Assembly (NCBI RefSeq): GCF_028389875.1
Contig: NC_084676.1
Location: 9,114,001-9,178,000 of the forward strand
Length of the DNA stretch: 64,000 nt
Source: Rhea pennata
Lineage: Eukaryota > Chordata > Aves > Rheiformes > Rheidae
Direction: 5' to 3'
This document shows, in pieces, positions 58,761 through 64,000 of this stretch. The notes beneath the pieces are model-generated. The model saw nothing but the letters and a program-made list of their open reading frames with translations. It did no database searches and had not been told where the DNA came from. Numbering within the stretch: the first letter of the stretch is position 1; each line of letters opens with the position of its first letter. The translations under genes were made by a program, and so were the position numbers.

Positions 58761-61700
58761 AGGTATATACTAAGATGCAAGTCTTACAGCTTGCATTTTT
58801 ATTCCTTGTATTGAACTCAACAATGAATGTTGAGTTCAGACTTCAACAATTTATTTAAGAACATTTTGTAATGAAAGGGTTTAATATGATGGACTTCCAA
58901 TCTGAATAAGTATCAGACGATTTGTAACCTAATAGAGAGCATTCTCTTCAAATACAGGTTTATGCTAGATTTCTACTTATTTCTAAAACCCAGCATAGTG
59001 TAAAACTAACTTGAAATAGGAACAGTTTCTTTTCATATTAAAATACTTTTCCTGCAGGAATGTATTAGCATCTCTGATTCTGGTGACAAACTTTCTGCTA
59101 TGAATAAAAATGTTAATGAATTCTAGCATCTGTTTCTGTAAAAATCTTAACAAACATTCAATAGCTACATCAGTGTTAAGCAGATGCAATAGAGCTAATT
59201 CAAGATGGTTGCAAAGTAGAGATGCTCCTTTCTGAAGAAAGGAAATGCTTAATAAGCAAAATGCAGATGGACACTTAAACTTGCAGTAAGTTGTTTGGGC
59301 CACCCTGTTTCAAAAATATACCTGTGTTCAGAATGCTAATTCATATAGATTCATATCTATGAAATTGAGACTTATTGGGACTTACATTTCTTGGATTCCT
59401 TCAGCCCTACTGCTCGACTATCTCAGTAAGTTTGTATTACTAAGAAAGGTTGTTTGTTTAAGCAATAAAAAAAATTACAAAAAGGATATGGGAATATACT
59501 GACTAGTCTCGTTCTTATTTGTGTCACTACTTTTCTGTCCCTCTTTTGTTCATCTTTAAGGAGCACCTTTCATGATTAGACTTTCTGGGTTTAGAGGTAT
59601 TCTTTGGCTTTTGGACTCTTGATCATAACCACAAGCCTTATCTGAAAAGCACCTTTTCTGGCAGGCAAATTTGAAGAAAAAGAAGATCGAGTGCCAAAGC
59701 TGGAATACTTAAACAACCTGCTGTGTATGTACAGTGTGAATGTGGTATTGAACAAGAAAGATTTGCTTGCGATGGAACTGCTGCTTTTGGAAAACTTCAA
59801 CTGGAACCTCTGCCTGCCCACAGCAGCCCACTATATCGACTACTACCTCTTTGCTTCCATTGGTGAGAATGACCTTCACAACGGCTGGCCGATCACCTCC
59901 CTGACCAAGGCCAAATGTTTCATGGAGAAATATGCGTATTATTTCATTGATTTCTCACTGCAAGGTAAAAAGCTTAATTTTATGCTAGAATGATCTTCCA
60001 TTTGCCAAAAGGCAAAAATTTGAAGGGAAATAAGGGCTTAAAAACTTGTCATAATACAGACTGTACAAAATCATCTGTGCAGTGCAGTAACTCACTTTTG
60101 AGTTGTTACAGATGGCAAGTGGCATGTTGTCCTCTTTTTGAGGATAAACCTCTTGTCACCTTTTAGAAGTCTCTAGGTGAGGTGCATTTTTGTTTTTCTC
60201 TTTAGCCTCGAACTGTAATTGGAGAGCCCCTCAGAAAGAGGTACTAACCTTTTTATCTGCCACTGACTGAACTAGTGTTACAGGCATGATCTGTAATGTA
60301 CTATCATGTATTGATTCTTGATTTTTTGGAAGGTTGTGTCCTCTTCTATATGACATGAAATAATGATTGGGGTTATAAGCATTTGGTCTGCAGCATGGCT
60401 TCCAGTACCTGTCCCTATGAGAAGCAATGAACTGCAGCATCCTCCATAAGCCAGTTTAATGTAAATGTGTGTGTGAACATCAACACCTGACTTTAGTTCA
60501 GTTGAAACCAAATGAGAGATTTCAGCATAATGCATTTTACGGCTTTCTCTGAAATTTAAAAAACTATAATGAAACCTTTATAGTAGTATACACAAGTAGT
60601 ATAGAAATCTTCAGGAAAGTTTCATCCAATTTTGAGAGACTTTTTCTGGAAAATGAGTTAACGCTGAGATGTGTGGAACAAAGTTGAGGATTTGTCCTGT
60701 TTTGACACTTACATACATAATAGGCTCACTGCAGTGATTAGTAAAAGTATAATCCTTGGAGCTTTTTTCTTTTTACAGATCACACTTTCCTTCTTTTTCG
60801 TCCATCTTTGATTGCTGCAGCTTGTGTGTGCGCTTCACGTATCTGCATGCAGATCTCTCCTGCCTGGACAACACAGCTTGAATTGCTAACATCTTACTCC
60901 AGGGAGCATCTTGCCCAATGCATTGAAATTATGCTCATGTAAGATCATAATCTGAGTAACCTGTCTTGCTCTTAGTAAGATGTTCATAATAGTTTAAAAA
61001 ATATATATCTGTATAGTGTTTATTTAGCTATAATCAATATATTGGTACATCTTCATCTTTAGAGAGAGGAATAAAGGAGAAAAGTAAATAATTTTACTAA
61101 ATTCTGTATTTTAACAATATTTGCAACTGTGGAAGGAGAGCAGAGTTCAGTGTGTGTTGCATCTTCTTGTACTAGTTACTTACATGATTGTGTGGAAGCT
61201 TTTACAGATGGTTGCTGCAAGCTTTCTTGCTATGTGTTCTCATTGTACTTGCACAATAACTTGTTGCAGAGAGATACTAGTGTATCCCTAACATCAGGAA
61301 TGCAGCAGGGATTCCAGCACTGTTCTTTGATCCTTTCTCCAGTAAAAGATATGCCTGCAGTACCTCAATACTGGCCTGTTATAAAGCACGTACAAGTCCT
61401 AGCAGCAAGTAATAATTGTTTAAAATATATATGTATGCACATACATACATACTAATTTAGATTGTGAGAGATATTGGACCCTGGAGGTGACTTCCAGAAT
61501 TTTTACTCAAAGCAGGGCCAACTGAAGTTAAATCAGAGTACTCAGGACCTTTTTTAGATAAGTGTTGACTATGTCTGAGGATGGAGATTTCTCCACCTCT
61601 CTGGGCAATCTATTCCAGTGTTTGATCATCCTTGTGGTCAAAATGCTTTTTCCTAATATCTAACTAAAATTTTCCTTGTTCCCTCATAGCTGTGTACCTT

Positions 61701-62567
61701 AATACTGTCAATACATTGTATTTTAAGATTTTCTTTATATTGTGGATTTAAGGTGTCAAGATCCATTGCATCCTTGAAGTATCCTTGTGATGCAAAATGA
61801 TCTATAAACTTGGGTCTGAAGATTCTACTAGGATAGTTAGAAATAAATTATGATAGTAAAGTAACGTGAGTTTATTGCTGATGGTGTTAATCTACCAAGG
61901 GGCTGATCTATACTGTAGTTCAATGACAACTTCCTCAGCAGACACTCATGCAATTTATTTTTGCAGATCTGGAATAAGGGCGCCCATAGGTGAAAGTAAC
62001 CAAAATTTATCATAAATAGCAAGGGCTAAAAAGCTGATGGTGTAGCCTCACTGGTGAAAACTTTGGGATATATACAAGCTCTAAGAACTTCTGTCTTTGA
62101 TATTCTTAATTATAATTTGTTTCAGATATTACGAGAATGATGTCAAAGAAGCCAGTAACATAAAAAAGCAAGTAACAATACAACATCAACAGCAAGTAAT
62201 GGGAAATCTGAGCCATCAAACCACTACTCAAGTCCTATTTCAGCAACCTAGCTATCACTCTTTAGCCCAACATTCAGCTACTCTTTCCCGGTTTCAGTCA
62301 CCAGTTCAAGATTTGTGCTCTGATTATCGTGACTCCTTACAGGCACAGAGGCCCAGCAGCTTGCTTCCTGGGAGTGCTAACAGCTCACTGTGCTCTTATG
62401 CTGCACTTCAGGCCAGCCTTCAGCCATCCGCCCTGACTCTGCCCATAATGCCTACTGCTATGCAGGTGGACATGGGATCAGAGCCCGGACACTGCCTCTC
62501 CATGGCTTATGGCAGTAGCTATTTCAGTGGTCATCACTCATATGCAGCTGGGTGTTTTGACAGTTAA
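35603..62567 (+). CDS. CCNJL: CCNJL, cyclin J-like protein, complete CDS in five exons
   Basis: CCNJL is a poorly studied member of the cyclin J group. Exons 35603-35665, 46538-46748, 59665-59964, 60779-60938 and 62126-62567 join in phase to 1176 nt, 391 aa. The N terminus ([19 protein letters not shown]) and the cyclin N box (about residues 22-142: [16 protein letters not shown] at 37-41, [31 protein letters not shown]) are followed by a second cyclin fold (about 143-245) and a Gln/Ser-rich tail. Lys93 and Glu129 may correspond to the CDK-contacting Lys/Glu pair of other cyclins. The tail ([48 protein letters not shown]) matches CCNJL and not CCNJ as I recall them. Gene position next to C1QTNF2 supports the call. 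Confidence 0.95.
38081..38148. repeat. Perfect 34-base tandem duplication
   Basis: The unit at 38081-38114 (taccttgcaagatgttta...) is repeated exactly at 38115-38148. Confidence 0.97.
39131..39216. repeat. (CT)n-C14-A9 and A-rich tract
   Basis: About 14 CT units run into 14 C, then 9 A, then A-rich sequence with single G interruptions: an 80-base strand-asymmetric tract. Confidence 0.95.
44939..44956. repeat. A9G9 homopolymer junction
   Basis: Nine A then nine G in CCNJL intron 1. Confidence 0.9.
46538..46748 (+). CDS. CCNJL: CCNJL coding exon 2 (cyclin box start)
   Basis: This 211 nt exon encodes [20 protein letters not shown] through [12 protein letters not shown] plus the first base of Ser92. 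Acceptor ttttctatag; donor a|gtaagt. Confidence 0.96.
50420..50605 (-). mobile_element. CR1 LINE 3' fragment
   Basis: On the minus strand this is the CR1 3' terminal segment: TTTACTGTGAGAGTGACGGA, AGAGGTTGAGCAGTC, TCCAGGTGATCTCCAGAGG-like sequence and the tail TTCTAACCCTACCCATTCTG. It resembles the 3' part of the 13-14 kb copy and is heavily 5' truncated, as most CR1 copies are. Confidence 0.92.
52201..52225. repeat. (CA)n microsatellite
   Basis: About eleven CA units. Confidence 0.93.
53953..53998. repeat. (AT)n(AC)n(AT)n-G12 compound tract
   Basis: Alternating AT and AC units end in a run of about twelve G. A perfect inverted repeat begins six bases later. Confidence 0.92.
54004..54031. 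repeat. Perfect 12-4-12 inverted repeat
   Basis: ATAACACTGAGT and ACTCAGTGTTAT flank GGTT. Confidence 0.95.
57186..57221. repeat. Perfect 18-base tandem duplication
   Basis: CATCGCAGTTCATAAGCC occurs twice in tandem (57186-57203, 57204-57221). Confidence 0.96.
57541..57603. repeat. T-rich tract ending in T14-G11
   Basis: CTTT-type polypyrimidine sequence runs into about 14 T and then 11 G. Confidence 0.93.
58732..58760. repeat. (CA)n microsatellite
   Basis: About fourteen CA units after an AT-rich leader. Confidence 0.95.
58812..58838. repeat. Perfect 11-5-11 inverted repeat
   Basis: TGAACTCAACA and TGTTGAGTTCA flank ATGAA. Confidence 0.95.
59665..59964 (+). CDS. CCNJL: CCNJL coding exon 3 (cyclin box end, second fold start)
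   Basis: This 300 nt exon follows ttttctggcag and encodes [20 protein letters not shown] through [17 protein letters not shown]. Donor gtaaaa splits the Asp192 codon. Confidence 0.96.
60779..60938 (+). CDS. CCNJL: CCNJL coding exon 4
   Basis: This 160 nt exon follows cttttttctttttacag and encodes [20 protein letters not shown] through [11 protein letters not shown], ending AT before gtaaga (split Ile245). Confidence 0.95.
61570..61695 (-). mobile_element. Old CR1 fragment in CCNJL intron 4
   Basis: Plus-strand text gatttctccacctctctggg, caatctattccagtgtttga and tgctttttcctaatatctaa follows the reverse complement of an older CR1 subfamily near its 3' end. It is more diverged than the two other copies and boundaries are approximate. 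Confidence 0.75.
62126..62567 (+). CDS. CCNJL: CCNJL coding exon 5 with stop
   Basis: The exon follows aatttgtttcag and encodes [20 protein letters not shown], a short Gln-rich stretch, and the Ser/Gln/Ala-rich C-terminal tail ending AAGCFDS, TAA at 62565-62567. The tail is likely disordered. Confidence 0.96.
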
Positions 62568-64000
62568 GTATTGGTGGTGGAGAGAAAAAGGTGATATCAC
62601 TAGAACCTACCAATCCTGTGTGTGAGCCAAAATATTTATTTGAATGAAAACCATGAAGGAACAGAATCCTTACAACTTACTTATTCACAAGTTGTTGATC
62701 TGGATCCACTGATCACTGGAAACCAGGTGCCTTTATGTCAAGGATTGTACTTTTGGCTCTTAATGAGAGAGAGAAATAGAAATGCAATAACATACCTCAC
62801 TTACTGTCACTTTGAAAGTCACCTGCATGGAAACCCTATGGAAATTACTTCCCTCTAGTCTTCAGTTAGTGACTTGTCAAGAGTTTGAAAGCTCTGGCTG
62901 AAGAACTGTTTCAGGCTAGAGTACTTGTTGGATTTCTGGTTAAGAAGCCATGCAGTTAGAGGATGTTCTTGGAAGATGTATAGTGCTCTCACTTTTCCAG
63001 GGACACATCTCTCGAACAATGACAGCTTATACTACTGGAAGTTTCTATTAAAAATATACTGAAAAAGGGATGTCGTTTAGATGTCAATACTGTTACTCTC
63101 TGCAGAAATCAATGTATGGAACACTTTCCATCTTCTCTGAGCAGGAGCGACAGTTTAGGAGTAAGACTTGAAAACAAAGGGAAACAAGGAAAACAGGCCA
63201 GACGACCGCTGGAATCATTTTTGCCTTAAAACCCATTTGGAATCTAAATGTGTTGCTGCTGAACAGAACATTGCTCTGCCTTCACTTATTAAGGAAAACT
63301 CAATCTTAAATCATCATTTAGATCTTAACGTATTGCTGCTTTTTGAGACTGGAGACTATTGTTAGTGAAACTGTTTACAAGCTTTATCAGGGATTTAATC
63401 TTACTTGAAGAAATACTCTTTGGAAAAAAACTCTTGAAAGCAGTTTATTGCCTTCAGTTATTTCATCTTTTGGGCTTCATGTCTTGTGGCAGAAGTTCAT
63501 GCTTGGGACAGAGGAATTTGTGCTAATGAGGCAGAGACACAAAACTGACTAACTTTACAGTTGAAATTAACGAGGTTTTTTTGATTACAGAGCTAGATAA
63601 TTATTTTTTCAAATAGCATCTTAGCACTCTGCTGAAAACATAACCGGTAAACTAAACATCATATTGCTGCTTTGCAATGGACACATACTTACTGTTGTAT
63701 ATCCAAAGGTTTCCTTTTTAACTGAAACCAGAGATGCTGGCTCAAAAAATTCTTTGTAGTGTTTTTTGTTTTGTTTTTTACAGTGATGTGGACATTTACA
63801 AGAAAAAGACTTCTGCAAATGTGAAATTTTAGTTCTGGTATGCAACCATTATTGTGAATTTCTTTGAATGCAGTATTGCATGTTTTAAGGTTCTCAGGAC
63901 AGCAGTACAGGTAATGTGCAATATGCTTTACTGACTTGAGGCAAGTTTTCAAAGTCGCATGTCAGTCAGTGCTGTTTTAAATTGTATTTTAGAAAACTGT
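62568..64000 (+). other. CCNJL: CCNJL 3' UTR, probably continuing past the window
   Basis: No AATAAA was found between the stop and the right edge; one ATTAAA variant occurs at 63047-63052. No further exon is recognisable, so the 3' UTR most likely extends beyond 64000 or ends at the variant signal. Confidence 0.6.

Larger units (their letters stand above)
46749..59664 (+). other. CCNJL: CCNJL intron 2
   Basis: A 12.9 kb intron. Contents: a CR1 tail (50420-50605, minus), CA repeats (52201-52225, 58732-58760), an AT/AC/G compound tract (53953-53998), two perfect inverted repeats (54004-54031, 58812-58838), an 18-base duplication (57186-57221) and a T-rich/G run (57541-57603). No conserved exon is seen; frames such as antisense 52630-53121 are unrecognised. 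Confidence 0.75.

Noticed and set aside
1-64000. An undescribed multi-gene system
   Set aside because: The window is a conserved vertebrate locus with three known genes and ordinary avian repeats; no gene cluster or unexplained coding module was found.

Overview
The window is vertebrate nuclear DNA from a bird. Genes are split into short exons with GT-AG introns, promoters sit in CpG islands, and the recognisable interspersed repeats are sauropsid-type: a 1.2 kb CR1 LINE, two 5'-truncated CR1 tails, and a tRNA-Ile-like SINE carrying a CR1-type 3' tail. That SINE resembles TguSINE1, a family I recall from zebra finch, so a passerine is the best guess. All species statements are inferences from repeats and protein similarity recalled from memory.

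Three protein-coding genes are supported, all on the + strand. (1) Positions 285-6442 hold the last ten coding exons (about 370 codons) of SLU7, a pre-mRNA splicing factor acting at the second catalytic step; its N-terminal part lies before the window. Three candidate poly(A) signals follow (6869, 7101, 8115). (2) C1QTNF2 (CTRP2) is complete in coding sequence: two coding exons (23646-23889 and 25672-26285) give 285 aa with a signal peptide, 34 uninterrupted Gly-X-Y triplets and a C-terminal C1q domain. A splice acceptor lies 9 bases before the ATG, so at least one non-coding 5' exon must exist upstream; a CpG island at about 14.86-15.2 kb is the best promoter candidate. (3) CCNJL (cyclin J-like) has five coding exons (35603-35665, 46538-46748, 59665-59964, 60779-60938, 62126-62567) giving 391 aa. 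It starts in a two-lobed CpG island at 34.6-35.9 kb and its 3' UTR probably runs off the right edge.

Layout: 0-8.1 kb SLU7; 8.1-14.3 kb intergenic with the SINE (9.9-10.05 kb) and the CR1 (13.03-14.25 kb); 14.9-27.8 kb the C1QTNF2 locus; 27.8-34.5 kb intergenic with a CpG-enriched patch at 30.2-30.85 kb; 34.6-64 kb CCNJL, mostly two large introns (10.9 and 12.9 kb) with microsatellites, a CR1 tail and small duplications. The SLU7-C1QTNF2-CCNJL order and shared strand match what I recall of human 5q33, so this is conserved synteny. The three genes do not share a pathway.

I found no previously undescribed biological system. The items most worth a second look are the SINE with intact pol III boxes, the distant CpG island proposed as C1QTNF2 promoter, paired CACGTG repeats just upstream of the C1QTNF2 start, several perfect short inverted repeats that look like template-switch events, C-run/A-run homopolymer junctions, and the architecture of the CCNJL promoter and exon 1.
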